Shown here: positions 24,416 through 35,154 of the stretch, in pieces | Numbering within the stretch: position 1 is the first letter of the stretch | Layout of the letters: each line of letters starts with the position of its first letter | Assembly (NCBI GenBank): GCA_015680685.1 | Contig: MNCI01036718.1 | Coordinates: 727,566-791,565, forward strand | Length of the DNA: 64,000 nucleotides | Source of the DNA: Gnetum montanum | Lineage: Eukaryota; Streptophyta; Gnetopsida; Gnetales; Gnetaceae | Reading direction: 5' to 3' | Notes under the pieces: generated by a model | The model's input: the letters and a program-made list of their open reading frames with translations, nothing else | Database searches by the model: none | What the model was told of the DNA's origin: nothing | Translations under genes and position numbers: made by a program

Positions 24416-24842
24416 CTATGATCATAAATGTAACCATGAATTAGCATTTTAGTGTCTAACACTTAGTTCCTTTTTGATACCTTCTAATTAGGTTAGATTA
24501 CACCTAGGTTCATTTTAGTTCTTAGTAGGTTTATTATTTTATTTTTTTGGCTACCAGAGTTTATTTGTAAGGTCTAACCTGGTTTAGATTAGGATTTTAA
24601 TATTATTTTAATGGTTAAATCTTGGGAAGTTAGAAATATTCCAACAAATTTTTTGCATAAACTAAAGATTTGTGGCCTCCACAACATAAAGCATACCTCT
24701 AGTAGTAAGGGAATCAAAGAACGAGGTGCATTGGGCAAGCAATTTTCAAGTTAAGGTGTTTGGAAGATCTCTGGGCTTTGAAAATGGCAAAAAATCCTCT
24801 CTTATTTGGAATAAAATGTTGAAAATTTGCTAACTATCGCAT

Positions 24843-24853
24843 GTATTTATACT
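24843..24853 (-). promoter_or_regulatory. Candidate TATA box upstream of the D extra ORF
   Basis: The minus strand reads GTATAAATA, about 430 nt upstream of the ORF's ATG. Just upstream of it (24,862-24,905) lies a cluster of CATCAATGCATCA and ATGATGCATCAAC motifs, like the cassettes beside the TATA boxes of D's own LTRs. This could be an internal promoter or the remains of an LTR. Confidence 0.4.
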
Positions 24854-24859
24854 ATTTTT

Positions 24860-26439
24860 GTGTTGCATCAATGCATCAGGCTACATTGACGATGATGCAT
24901 CAACACAACTATTTGAAGCAATTTTTCACAACAAAAAACTAAGTATTTTGGAAGATTTTGAGGACAAAACAAGAGCCCAAATGAAGCTAAAAAATTCTAG
25001 AAGGATGGAAAAACATGAAAGAGCGTATGAGATTTGTTGGATAAAGGAGGTTATGTAAAATGAATATGTTGAGATGATCCAAAACTAGATGTTTTCTATG
25101 ATGACAAGATGGGATCAATTGCAAAATGACCAAGGGATAAGAGGTTGAACTAAACATGATTAAGGAGTATGTAAGTGGATCCTCCCCCTAGTAGGCTCAT
25201 GTCATTAATTCTCTTGCATGCCCTCATACCAAGGAGTCCATAAGTAGTAAGGATGATGAATGATCATTGATAATTAAAAATCGAATCCATGCAAGAAATC
25301 ATTAAGGATTATGACATACCAAAATAGACACATCAATTAACCATGATAGAAAGCACTAAGGTGGTTAATGATAAGAGCATAGGGATAGAAGAGAGAAAAT
25401 GATAATGGAGTCTCACATCTCAATGACATGAAGTCCTTGTGGCATGCGTGATTAAGACGATCAGATACTATCCCATCCTTAGTTAGAACCAAGTCCATCC
25501 ACATTCAATGACCTCACATTGTCATATTCTCACCAGTTGATAAATAAGAGTTCATGGGCACCCCCTAAAGGATGACCACCACTCCAAGTAGAGAAGAAAA
25601 GAGAGGCAAGAAGAGTGGAAGTGCCTTAGTTAGAGGGGTACCTTCAGGCATGGGTACATGCCTTTCCAACCCATGACCAGTGCTTGTATCCCATTATTGT
25701 GTCTAAGGGATGTGCTTTGAAATTCCCATGTTTTTTAAAATGAGAATCACACCATGTAAATACATGCTTCCTATTATTGGTCGATAGTAGAAGTTGTGAG
25801 AGATTAATGAGAATATCCAAAAAAATTAAGAAGGAAGTTGGTATAGAAGGTGATAAATCCCCTTAAAGCCACACCCTTGTTGATTCCACTTAGTCCATTC
25901 CAAGTCTATTAAGTATCAAGATCATTGATTCTTTAGAAGTTGTAATTAGAAAAGGACCTCATGCTACCAACATGAAAAATTCAATAGAATTGAGTGGAAT
26001 GAATGGATGACGTGCCCTCATTGTTTGATGTCATTAGAAAATTAGTGTTCCAATAATCAATGTCATAATTCAAAAATAAAAACTAGTCATTTGAATAATC
26101 AATCCAAACATTAAATATAGTTTCAAATGAACTTCCAGTGATAGCAACTATGGCAAAAATTCAAGATCCCTAATGAACAGAAAATAAGAAAACAACACAT
26201 AAAGGAAAATAGATAAGGGAAAAATCTATAAAATAAAATAAGTTGCAAAATATTCAATAAAATCACAAAACATATAAAGAATGATGTAAAACAAAAAAGT
26301 TGAAAAACTGAGTAGCCATCACAAAATCTTCACATGAATGACCATCTCTCCCACAACAGAGTTGGAAGGAGAAGATCCAAAAGATAGAACATCTCTATCC
26401 ATCATTTGAGGTGTCAATGCTACTAGTTATCCTTGGTTC
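24860..26439 (-). other. Non-coding region between integrase and extra ORF of D
   Basis: It resembles B's 3' untranslated region (52,300-54,000): 'gttggaagg.gaagatc' near 26,360 and 53,970, 'aggagtccataag' near 25,230 against 'aagagtccatagg' near 52,870, and 'gcttgtatccc' with 'taagggatgtgctttgaa' near 25,690 and 53,300. No gene is supported. The short frame at 24,858-25,058 has no motif. Confidence 0.65.
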
Positions 26440-27460
26440 AAGGAAATATTTTACTATCTAGATGTTGACTAGTAATCATTTTTCTGGACTGGAAGGGTGA
26501 TAAGATGTCATGGCCCCAAGTGAAAAATTTACATGAATAATATACAATCCTTCCTATAGTGTCTAAAATTTTGTACATTGTGGTATGTGCATGGGATTCT
26601 AGTAAAGAACTTTATCTCTTGATTGGAATTTATTCTTAGTCATGGCATTGCTTGGTGTATGCCTTATGCACTTCATTCATGGATAGGCTACTAATTGGTT
26701 TCCATCTAGCACATTTAATGTCATTAATTACTCTCTTTGCGCTAGACTTAAATTAAGGTCAGATTCACAAGCCATTGAAATTGTATGGAACTCTACTATG
26801 ATTGGAAGAGATGGTATTTTTTTGTACACTAACTCATAAGGGGAATAACCAATAGGAATTTTCCAAGCTAACGAATAAGCACATGGATTATTATTAAGTT
26901 TTGTTATCAAGTCTTTCCTATATTTTCTAACCATACAAGTTAGTATTCTAGTTATTTTTCCGTTGGTAGCTTCTACTTAACCATTAACTTGGGGAAGGTA
27001 TGGAGTTGTTAGTTTGCATTTCACCCCCACACATTGCATTAGTTTCAAAAAGGTTGCACCTGTAATATGTGTTCCATTGTCAAAAATAAGTGTCCTTGGC
27101 ACACCAAACCTATTTACCACATTTTGTTGTAAAACCCATAATACTGTAGAGGATGAACAATCAGCAACAGTGGAAAATTTAGCCCATTTAGTACAATAGT
27201 CAACTACTACAATGATGTGTGTCTTTCCATTATAAATGAGGTTGATGGACCCCATGAAATTAATGTTTCAAAAATTAAAAGGCTCTAGTGGTTTTATCCA
27301 TAGTTAGGGTCCTTCCAGTCATATAGTCATCCCTTCATCTTATTGGCAACATTCACATAAATGGAAGAACTAATGAGCATCCCTAAAGATGCTTGGCCAT
27401 TAATATCCTAGCATGAGCATTTTAATGGTCATCCTCCTTCCTACATAATGGTCCCAACAA
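26440..27460 (-). pseudogene. Integrase of element D
   Basis: Catalytic core, minus strand: 'GKTHIIVVVDYCTKWAKF' near 27,210, then 'NRFGVPRTLIFDNGTHITG' (second acidic residue) near 27,090, 'KLTTPYLPQVNG' near 26,990, a former Gln now stop, and 'VEATNG', which supplies the Glu. The N-side reads 'MGSINLI' where B has 'MGPITPM'. The C-terminal part continues through 'KLNNNPCAYSLAWKIPIGYSPYELVY' into 26,440-26,720. The zinc-binding domain upstream (27,300-27,460) is weak. Stops make it non-functional. It is closely related to B's integrase. Confidence 0.8.
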
Positions 27461-27699
27461 GGGCCCTCAGAAGCATCTTAGAGGATCAAAAGTTAATCTT
27501 GATTTCCATGTAGTAGTTAGCCTGGTGAAGAAACTATTGTTTCTTCCTATAGTTCCATTCTTGTAGCATCTCCTAAGTGAGTAGATGGGAGAAGAAGTTC
27601 TTATACTAATCGCTACCTTTACGTGCTTGCATTTTAAAAATTTTGGCAAAGAGGAGTTCATCTAGAAATTGTTAAGATAAACGTTCTTCATCCTCTTTG

Positions 27700-28150
27700 C
27701 TATCCCATCGTAATTCAGACATGTGGTTAGAGATCAAATTCTTGGTTCCCTTTCTATCCATCATGGTGAGAATGAACTCCTATAGAATCACTAGCCCCCA
27801 TATGACGCGGGGACTAATCATTAGTTTTCTCATGAAGAACTCAATAGCATTGTGATCTGTGTGCACAAAAACTTGATATCCAAGCACATAGTACCTAAAT
27901 TTCTCTAAGGTGTACACCACCATCATGAGTTCCTTCTCTATGATAATATAGTTCAATTGTACTTCCACAATGCTTTGGCTTGCATAATACACATAGTAAG
28001 GACATTTTTGATCATCCAATTGTGTAAGGAGAGCCCCCAAAGCATAATTGAATGCATCTGTCATAATATGAAATGGACAAAACCAATCTACAGCACATAG
28101 AATGGAAGTTTCTATGAGCTTATGCTTCAATTTTTAGAATGCATTTTCAC
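27700..28150 (-). pseudogene. RNase H of element D
   Basis: A 116-codon open frame at 28,130-27,780 holds 'DWFCPFHIMTDAFNYALGAL' (first acidic block), 'IIEKELMMVVYTLEKFRYYV' (Glu block) and 'VFVHTDHNAIEFF' (Asp block), all in the order of the Ty3/gypsy RNase H. The catalytic acids look intact. It ends in a 'MISPRVI' block that in B reads 'TVSPHII'. This is one of the best-preserved pieces of D. Confidence 0.8.
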
Positions 28151-28960
28151 ATTCCTAGGTCTAGTTGAAAGGTGCATCCTTCTTGGTAAGCTAAACCAAT
28201 GACTTAGGAATTTTGGAAAAGTTCTCAATGAAGCACCTATAATAACTAGTGTGGCCAAGGAATGGCCTATATATTTGATTGTTTTGAGTTACCTAGTAAT
28301 TCCTTGGATAACCCATATTTTTCTTCAATCCACCTGGATCTCTTTACTTGAAATTCTATGCCCTAGCACAATGCCTTCTTAGACCATCAGTGGCTTTTCT
28401 ACCAATTGAGATTTAAGTTACTCTCCACATATCTTTGAAGCACCTACTCAAGATAGTCCAAGGCTTGCTTGAATGTAGCACCATAGGTAGAGAAGTTATC
28501 TATGAAGACTTCTGACCCATTCTCAATTTTCAAACATACTAAGGACCAAATATTGGAATGTAGCAAGTGCATTGCATAGGTCAAATGACATCTTTCTATA
28601 TGAAAAACTCTCCTAGGGACTTGTGAATGTAGTTTTTTCCTAGTCCTCTGGTGTAATATGGATTTTGGTATAGCCACTATAACTATCCAAAAAGCTATAA
28701 TAGCACTGCCTTATTATGCTATCCAACACTTGGTTAACAAATGGCAACAGAAAGTGATCCTTGTAAGTTGCCATGTTCAACAGCCAGAAGTCTATAGAGA
28801 CTCTCCATTTTCCATCTTTTTAGGAAACAATAATGAGTGGACTAATCCATTCACTATCTAAACTAGGATAGATGAACTTAGCCTTGAGGAGTTATTCAAC
28901 CTCCTCTTTGACAACCTACTTCAATTCAAAATTCAACCTATGCTACAACTACCTCTTTGG
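28151..28960 (-). pseudogene. Reverse transcriptase of element D
   Basis: The palm box at about 28,510-28,480 reads 'EVFIDNFSTYG'. The second catalytic Asp of the usual DD pair is Asn, a G-to-A change. Downstream, 'ATFKQALDYLE' matches B's 'TSFDEALERLE'. Upstream, 28,680-28,960 aligns with the B fingers region in pieces: a block after 'IDFR', and 'YCYYSFLDSY' on the minus strand near 28,700. The 28,150-28,440 region holds the connection. Several frameshifts occur. Confidence 0.7.
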
Positions 28961-29559
28961 CTTGATGAAGGAGTCTATATAGATACGGCATTAGCATATT
29001 CCTAGATTGATTCCTATAAGTTCATGATATGACCAAGCAAATGCTATTGACCATTTTTTCACCAATTTCAACAACTTCTATTTTTTATTTAGAGAAAGTT
29101 TGCCATTGATGATTACTAGTTTGCCATTGTTAAGAAAGGAATATTCCATTGTTGTTAGTAAAGCCTTTAATTTAAGGGCTTCTTGTTTGAAATTATCAGG
29201 AATCTCCAACTCTCCCCAATCCATTTCTCTTTGTGTGTGGAAGATTTTGTAATGGAGTTACTCCATTTCATCCATGTTTTCAATATAAGCATTGGCGAGG
29301 CTCTCAAATGGTTCCATGCACATAGTAGATTTAGCTAGGTAATCTATTATCAGCCACTAGGTATCCTTTTCTTTTGTGGTTGCTACATACAAGCACTTTT
29401 GAATTGCTATTGTTTTAGTATACTGATTACATGCTTAGAATGCTACATCTTTCATCATCCATAATTTTTGCACGTAATGGCACCTTGTATTACTATATGT
29501 GATGCATGTAATACTTTTCTTCTCGACTTTACCAAGTTCATTCTCCTTACAATGTTCTA

Positions 29560-29990
29560 AGGAAAGATCTCAAATCTGCATCTTAGCATTGATTGTACTT
29601 AGCTATGTCCCTCGGTAATGATAGGAAAGTTACCCTTGCAGTTTTCCCCATGAATCACAAGGAAATCAACAGGATATGACCACCCACAGATGATGGTCAT
29701 AATGTCCTCCACTAGCCTCAAAGGGATAGTGATGGACCGATCTACCAACTTGAATCTAATGTTGCTCTTCTTCAAAGAACGTAGGTTCCAAGTCGTATAC
29801 ATTTCTTGGAAAATCAAATTAACCCCTAGAACTTGAATCCAAGAGAGCCTTCACGGTTCATTCCCTATAATTTGTAAGTAAATGTGGGGACTTCTAGGAT
29901 TAGATTATTTCCTAGAGAGATGACTAGCTTTTATCTAATCCACAACCACATGTGTCAACATGACAAAGTGGATCCAAGGTGATGTTTGGT
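29560..29990 (-). pseudogene. Protease of element D
   Basis: A 72-codon open frame (29,817-29,599) reads 'FQEMYTTWNLRSLKKSNIRF', 'RLVEDIMTIICGWSYP' and 'FLVIHGENCKGNFPII', matching the retropepsin-like domains of B and C. Just upstream (about 29,860-29,825) a 'LLDS' remnant marks the active-site Asp, followed by a shift. It would cut the gag-pol precursor. It is inactive because of the shift and neighbouring stops. Confidence 0.7.
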
Positions 29991-32698
29991 TTGAAGGTGG
30001 CTCATTGGTATTTTAAGAGGTAGATGTAGCAACGTTAGTAACCATGGGTGTTTGTGAGGATTTTGTGGGGCTATTGATTTTGAAAAATGATCTCTTATAA
30101 GGCTTTGGTTCAAGACCACTTGGATAAATATCTTGCTATAGATTTACTACCCTTGCGCATTTCTCTACTATGGCTATATGGGAATTTCACCCTACATAGA
30201 TGGACCAGGTGGCAAGAGTGTAGTTGGTTATAATGCAAGAACTCACATGTGTTATGGAGGATGAAAGGAAAAAAGAGACTCTTCTCTTGGAGAAGATGCT
30301 CTCTAGTATTCTGGAGGGTAGTAGTGATAAGAAAAGGAGGCATGGCTAAAGGAGTCACATAGGAATATAGGCTACTAGACATAATATCCATAAGGATCAT
30401 GTTACCTATAGGAATACTACTACCATAATGATGGCATTTCCAATGACTATGGGTGTTGCCATTATTGATACTGCTCCTAAGATTACGGAGGTGCTCCACT
30501 TGGATAACACATTTTTTGGTGGAACTACTACCTACAGTTGTCTTGTGGATAAGGCAACCACCTAAGTGTCTTTCTTTTTGCAAATTTCTAATTTAACGCA
30601 TACACCCTAGATTATTGTAGATCTTATAGCACTAGGCAACCTCTCTTAGGATGTTCATATTGGTAAATTTCATAGCCATCATCACCTATTTCCAAAATTA
30701 CAACCTCTTCTACTATTGTAGCTTTACCCTTGTTTTGTTAATAATTCTACGCTGCATCCTTTTTCTTCATTATTTCTTGATCACTACTTCCTTGATCTCT
30801 TCTTTCCTTTGTGATTTTTAAATCTGTTTAGAACTTCTGATCCATGTAGTCCCATAGCTTATCCAACTTAGTCAATATTTCAGTGAGAAATTTTTGTATC
30901 GACAAGGTTTTCCTCTACACCCCTTCATCAAGCAATGCCTCCTACTGAAAGTCATAGAAACATACCTCCCTTTTGTGAAAGGAGGAGTCCATGTTTTACT
31001 TCTATGCACTTTCACACTTTTTAAGCTCTTCTTCTTTTTTTAGCCACCTAATCTATCAACCTTTGATCTAATGAGACTACATCTTAGAAAGTCTTTCTTG
31101 GGCATAGATCCCAAGGGTTTTCCTTGTTTCATTTCTAATCCCATCTATGATATGAAAAATCTAATCCCTTTGGGAGTATCCATGGCCTGGGCATCGATGT
31201 AGAAGAGAATAGTACTTACACGAGGCTACATCCAAGAACTCATGATTGTCCCATTTCCATCCTTAGATCTATCTCTACAAGGTTGACACTCTATCAGACG
31301 TTTGATATTTGTCATTAAAGATTTTCAACATAGTACTTTATTAGTGAATTAATTCTAGTGCTAAGGATTGGTACTAGCTTTTAGCTTCCTTGATGAGTAT
31401 CTTTGGGAAAAGCTTTAGCTTTTGTCATTCATTCTCTATGTTTTGTAAGACACAGACATGATGAAAGGCTTGAAGATGATTTTGTGGATCTGAATTATAT
31501 CCCCCATTGAACCTAGGGATATTATTCATATCCAACCTCTTGATTCAGCTATCCTTCAAATACCTTGTTAATATCAACACTGTCTTTGAAATGTTCAACA
31601 TGTTCTGGTAGCCAACAAGGACTCATCATACTCATAACAACCTAGGTGGTCCTATTCATGGCCATGACATTTATGATGAGTCCTACTATGCCTTCTTACC
31701 TGATGCTTCTCCTTCCCTTGTGGTTATCCTTACCCCTACTCTTGATCATCCTAGTAATATCTACATTCATCCTAATCCTATAATTCATTCCCATCATAAT
31801 CTTGACTATTTTTCTTCTTATCTTAGCCCCTACTCCTCTTATCAGAGTTTCAGAATAAAGAGGATGTTAAAAATGAAGCAGAATAAGAACTACAAGAACA
31901 ATGTATTCTAGTCCTTCTCCTTTGATCCATACCCCAATCTATTTGCTTTTCTTTTTCTTTTTCTTTGTGCATGTCACTATCCTTGCCCTTAGATGTTTGG
32001 CTTAGATTTCTATCGCTTGAGGCCCCTTATTCTTGAGAACTAGTCTTTTTCTCATCTAGGTTATTCACGGTTGATAGTATTCACTAGTAATGGGTCTCCT
32101 CATCATAGAAAGGAGGAGAATCTATGTATTGGGATTGGCCTAAAAAGAAGTCCTCATCTTCTTTATGCTACTGCAAGAATAATTGGGTCAAGACCCTCTT
32201 ACCCTTAAAGGCCTCATATCATGCTTTCATTTGTCAATCCTTCTTTCATTGGGCATTAATAGAATGATAGTCTTGGTAAGTATGATCCTAGACCTCATAT
32301 TCTACACTAAGTGCAGTGATGCCCAACCTAATGAGATTATTCATTAGCATAGCAAGAATAGACTGATCAGGGGATAACACAATGTTGCCTTCCATGTCCC
32401 TCCATCATAATTTTTCATCTTGATGTAAGATGAAAGTGAAATCTGAATTGTAGGGATCCATATGGGCATCAACAACACAAAGTTGTTGGGTCATTTTTGC
32501 AGCCTCCTATGACTAATTGTATCCTCTTGTATGTGGTGGAGATTCATCCCTATGAGAAGAAGCCATGTTAGGTATTACTAGAAACAATGTGCTTGTTTGT
32601 GTATTATTATTTCCTTAATGATTTCTTGTTGATTCATCCTTACAATGTCTTTGTACAACATCATAATCCTTTTCTACTTAGCACACTTAGCTAAACTA
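29991..32698 (-). pseudogene. gag of element D
   Basis: The region sits between primer site and protease and matches D' (17,809-19,941) and, more loosely, C's gag. Visible parts: a gag tail at 30,000-30,560, helical core blocks at 30,750-31,400, and a Lys/Glu-rich run at 31,940-31,960 (plus strand 'ctttttctttttctttg'). The open frame of 157 codons at 30,110-30,583 on this strand has no gag motif, so I did not use it as the true frame. Stops and shifts are frequent. Confidence 0.65.
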
Positions 32699-32717
32699 GG
32701 TCTTTGGCAATGGCACA
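32699..32717 (-). promoter_or_regulatory. Primer-binding site, tRNA-Asp type (element D)
   Basis: Minus strand TGTGCCATTGCCAAAGACC, a decayed tRNA-Asp complement, one base from the LTR at 32,719. Confidence 0.75.
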
Positions 32718-32718
32718 A

Positions 32719-33600
32719 TGATGAGCAGCAAGTATGCCCTACATCCAACTGTACAAATCACAAGTGTGTACTAGCAATCCAGTCAAATTTTGTGGACTTA
32801 GTTCCTAAGTTTTTCCATAGTCAAAGACTATGAACCAATGGATTATATTATCATTGTCTTGCTAGCTCACACTTGTGTATGCTTTGTGTATAGTTAAATG
32901 TCAGTTAAGGTATATGATATTTGTTTTTATTTATATTTTTATATTTTTTTTATATTAAGTTCTATGTAGGAAGAAGAATATTTAATGGTTAAGTATTTTT
33001 AATTATCTAACTTATTCTAAAGGCTAAATACCCTAACATAAGTAGTCATACTTACTTATCATACACATCTTGAACTAGTACTAACGCTACTAGTTACCAA
33101 GTGACAATTACTGGATGTACCAGATGATCACTGCTAGGATTACCAAGCATCATACATTATGCTCAAAACATTCGTACTTATGTGTTCATGATTAATTACG
33201 TTAACAAATATGACATGAAATGTAAAATGCATGTAAAGTAAACTGTTGTTATGACATATTAAGCTAATCTAAGTGCTACAATAAATGCTAGAAATCTCAA
33301 CTTTATTGTTGTTCACACCAATGTGTTCAAATACATGGTGCTTGAATAAAGTTTTGTACAATCTCTTTCACTCACACTGTGGACACTCAGAGGAAAATAT
33401 TCTAACTCTTGAAAAGAAACACTACAAGGGGTTTGTTATGCTATTGACACAAGGTGCCATAAATGTAGTTTGTGTGCACATTTATATAGGTTTCACCTAC
33501 ATTACTACTGACAAATCTAAGTCAACATAGGTCATCATGCATCGATGGGGCTATGTTGATGCATGCCCATTTACACAGCCTATTTATTGATTCTTCATCA
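32719..33600 (-). repeat. Element D 5' LTR
   Basis: 882 bp, TGATGAG to TTCATCA in plus coordinates, matching 19,962-20,851. TATA box at 33,481-33,488 (minus sense TATAAA). A 30-nt inverted repeat at 33,536-33,565 lies between TATA and LTR end, with arms CATGCATC and GATGCATG. Position 33,601 begins F's LTR, so this is the outer end of D. Confidence 0.85.
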
Positions 33601-33743
33601 ATGATTGAATAATAATTTTTATTTCTTTTTTAGAGTGAATTAATGTTAAATGTTTTTCATCATGATTTTGATACCTTACCCTCACGTAACCTACAGTCCT
33701 CTAGTTAATTAACTTCCACTACTAAACAAAGAATAACCTAACA
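33601..33743 (+). repeat. Element F 5' LTR, last 143 bp
   Basis: 'atgattgaat.ataat', 'agtgaattaatgttaaat', 'accctca.gtaacc' and 'gattaacttcca' (here 'aattaacttcca') match 34,994-35,154, the end of F's 3' LTR. It ends CTAACA at 33,743. The 5' side is cut by the insertion of D. Confidence 0.85.
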
Positions 33744-33746
33744 TTT

Positions 33747-33821
33747 TGGCACTATTGCCAGAGATTGAACCTAGATCTCTAGCATGACAGAAAATAATAC
33801 TTACCACTGTACTATAATGAT
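33747..33821 (-). pseudogene. Full-length tRNA-Asp(GUC) pseudogene at the primer-site position of F
   Basis: The 75 nt aligned without gaps to the reverse complement of plant tRNA-Asp(GUC) including CCA give about 53 identities by hand; the reference is from memory. The match covers the acceptor stem and CCA (plus strand TGGC.. at 33,747), the T arm ('gattgaacc', 33,763-33,771), the anticodon loop with GUC kept (33,786-33,788 read gac on the plus strand), the D arm ('ttaccact') and the 5' acceptor strand. About 18 of 22 differences are transitions. Normal elements match only the first 18 or so nucleotides. It lies three bases after F's LTR end. Confidence 0.85.
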
Positions 33822-34195
33822 GGAGATCCTAGGACATCATTTATTTTCCAAGATAAGGAATCTCCACCAAAAAATTAGTCATCAGGAGGTGGGTAAATCG
33901 ACGAACCTAGAATTTGTATCTATAGGATCCCTAATCACCAATGCAGATAAGGCTACACCATCTTGTCCTAGTGACTAGATGGATGATGAAGTGCTAGAGT
34001 AGGACTTCATGAATGATTAGGCAAGTGATGATGTTCCTTACCCTACTCCTTCAACAAAGACTCTTACACCCCCTTCGATGGAAGGCTCATCCCCTCCATC
34101 TTGAGCATCAATTATTTCTGTTATTTGATCTCTATTTATTATATTTTCATTAATTCTTTGCATTCTTCTACTCTCTTTTATCAAGATGATAAAGA
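33822..34195 (+). other. Element F internal region without pol
   Basis: About 370 nt with no gag or pol motif. A plus frame around 33,784-34,110 is open in pieces ('DDVPYPTPSTKTLTPP') and Pro/Ser/Thr-rich. It could be the relic of a small gag-like frame or chance. Confidence 0.45.
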
Positions 34196-34210
34196 GCTAG
34201 TTGAGGGCCA
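34196..34210 (+). promoter_or_regulatory. Probable polypurine tract of element F
   Basis: 'gctagttgagggcca' directly precedes TGTTAGG, the LTR start that also appears at 17,801. Confidence 0.5.
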
Positions 34211-35154
34211 TGTTAGGATGTGAATTGATGCCTCTTGGCACTTTGTTCTTCTATTTGCAACCTTAGATGCACAATTGGGAGCTCATGCAACCCATAGCTA
34301 TTCACCTCTCAAATTCTCAACTCATAATGTGAGTTCTAATCAACCTCCAACTTATTAATGAAACAATGACCATCCTACGATCATTGGGAGTTGAATTCTA
34401 GCATCAAAGGACTGAAGAGCAAGTGGACTTAGCTTTAAATGGAGGTGGTAGTAGTATAGAAGTTGTATCTATGTTGGACAAGGTACTATGGGCTCATGCG
34501 ACTCACATAAACCTGCAGCATAGAGTTTTCTTCATCATGTCACTCATAGCCACTTGCAATTTAATTTAAAATAGAAAAGCAAATCCATCAGTGCAAGCTC
34601 CTACGACTTGCACTCATGTTGCAATCATTGTGAATCTTTTTCATTTAGTTCAGCAATTCAATCATTTGGATTTGAATACTCAATTGTTTGAAATGGTTGA
34701 CTAAGAATAGTGATCACAATAGCTAGTAGCAGTTGATTAACCTAGAGATTTTTCTTTGAACAGGGAGCTGCAACCTAATTGCGGCCTTCAACCCACTGTA
34801 GCCATTAGTTGGAAGTTATTGTAACCATCAACTAAAGCTATTTTCATAGCGATTTGAAGTAGAACTATAAGAGACACAAGGAGAGATAAAGATACATAGA
34901 GATACACAAATACAAACAGAGAATAGAGAGATAGATATTAATAGAATTTGTAGATCTAAGATTAAATTAGAATGAGAAATATTCTTGATATTGATGATTG
35001 AATGATAATGTTTGTTTCTTGTTATAGTGAATTAATGTTAAATTTTTTTCACCCTAATTTTTACACCATACCCTCATGTAACCCATGATTTTTCATTTGA
35101 TTAACTTCCATGTTCTAGAGCGTAAGAACTACTAGACAAAGAAATAACATAACA
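34211..35154 (+). repeat. Element F 3' LTR
   Basis: Begins TGTTAGGA and ends ATAACA, about 940 bp. The end matches 33,601-33,743. The middle contains a 'gagacacaaggagagataaagat' purine-rich stretch at 34,871-34,893. Only 8 bp of the matching 5' LTR start remain at 17,801. Confidence 0.75.

Larger units (their letters stand above)
19962..33600 (-). mobile_element. Element D: 13.6-kb Athila/Tat-like Ty3/gypsy with an extra ORF
   Basis: Minus-strand order: 5' LTR 32,719-33,600; primer site 32,699-32,717; gag; protease near 29.7 kb; RT 28.2-28.95 kb; RNase H 27.7-28.15 kb; integrase 26.45-27.45 kb; non-coding 24.9-26.4 kb; a reading frame of about 925 codons at 24,415-21,640; polypurine tract 20,852-20,865; 3' LTR 19,962-20,851. 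B has only about 2 kb between integrase and LTR, whereas D has about 5.6 kb. The difference is the extra ORF and a local duplication. D lies in the 5' LTR of F. Its right flank is F sequence; its left flank is D'. Confidence 0.8.
17801..35154 (+). mobile_element. Element F: short LTR retrotransposon inside E, interrupted by D
   Basis: The left end TGTTAGGA (17,801-17,808) and the right end ATAACA (35,149-35,154) form TGTTA..TAACA termini. Flanks 'atatg' (17,796-17,800) and 'atgcg' (35,155-35,159) both derive from one 5-bp target by transitions, supported by the integrase codons they interrupt. The 3' LTR is 34,211-35,154 (about 940 bp). The 5' LTR survives as 8 bp at the left and 143 bp at 33,601-33,743. 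The internal part, 33,744-34,210, is only about 470 bp, with no pol. F is therefore a tiny non-autonomous element, TRIM-like except for its long LTRs. Confidence 0.7.

Noticed and set aside
30110-30583. 157-codon open frame on the minus strand in D
   Set aside because: It overlaps D's gag tail, but its translation matches no gag block. Fragments of the true frame are in another phase. It is probably open by chance.
33747-33821. A functional tRNA-Asp gene
   Set aside because: Stem pairing is broken by many substitutions in both acceptor and T stems, and the sequence abuts an LTR end. It is a relic, not a working gene.
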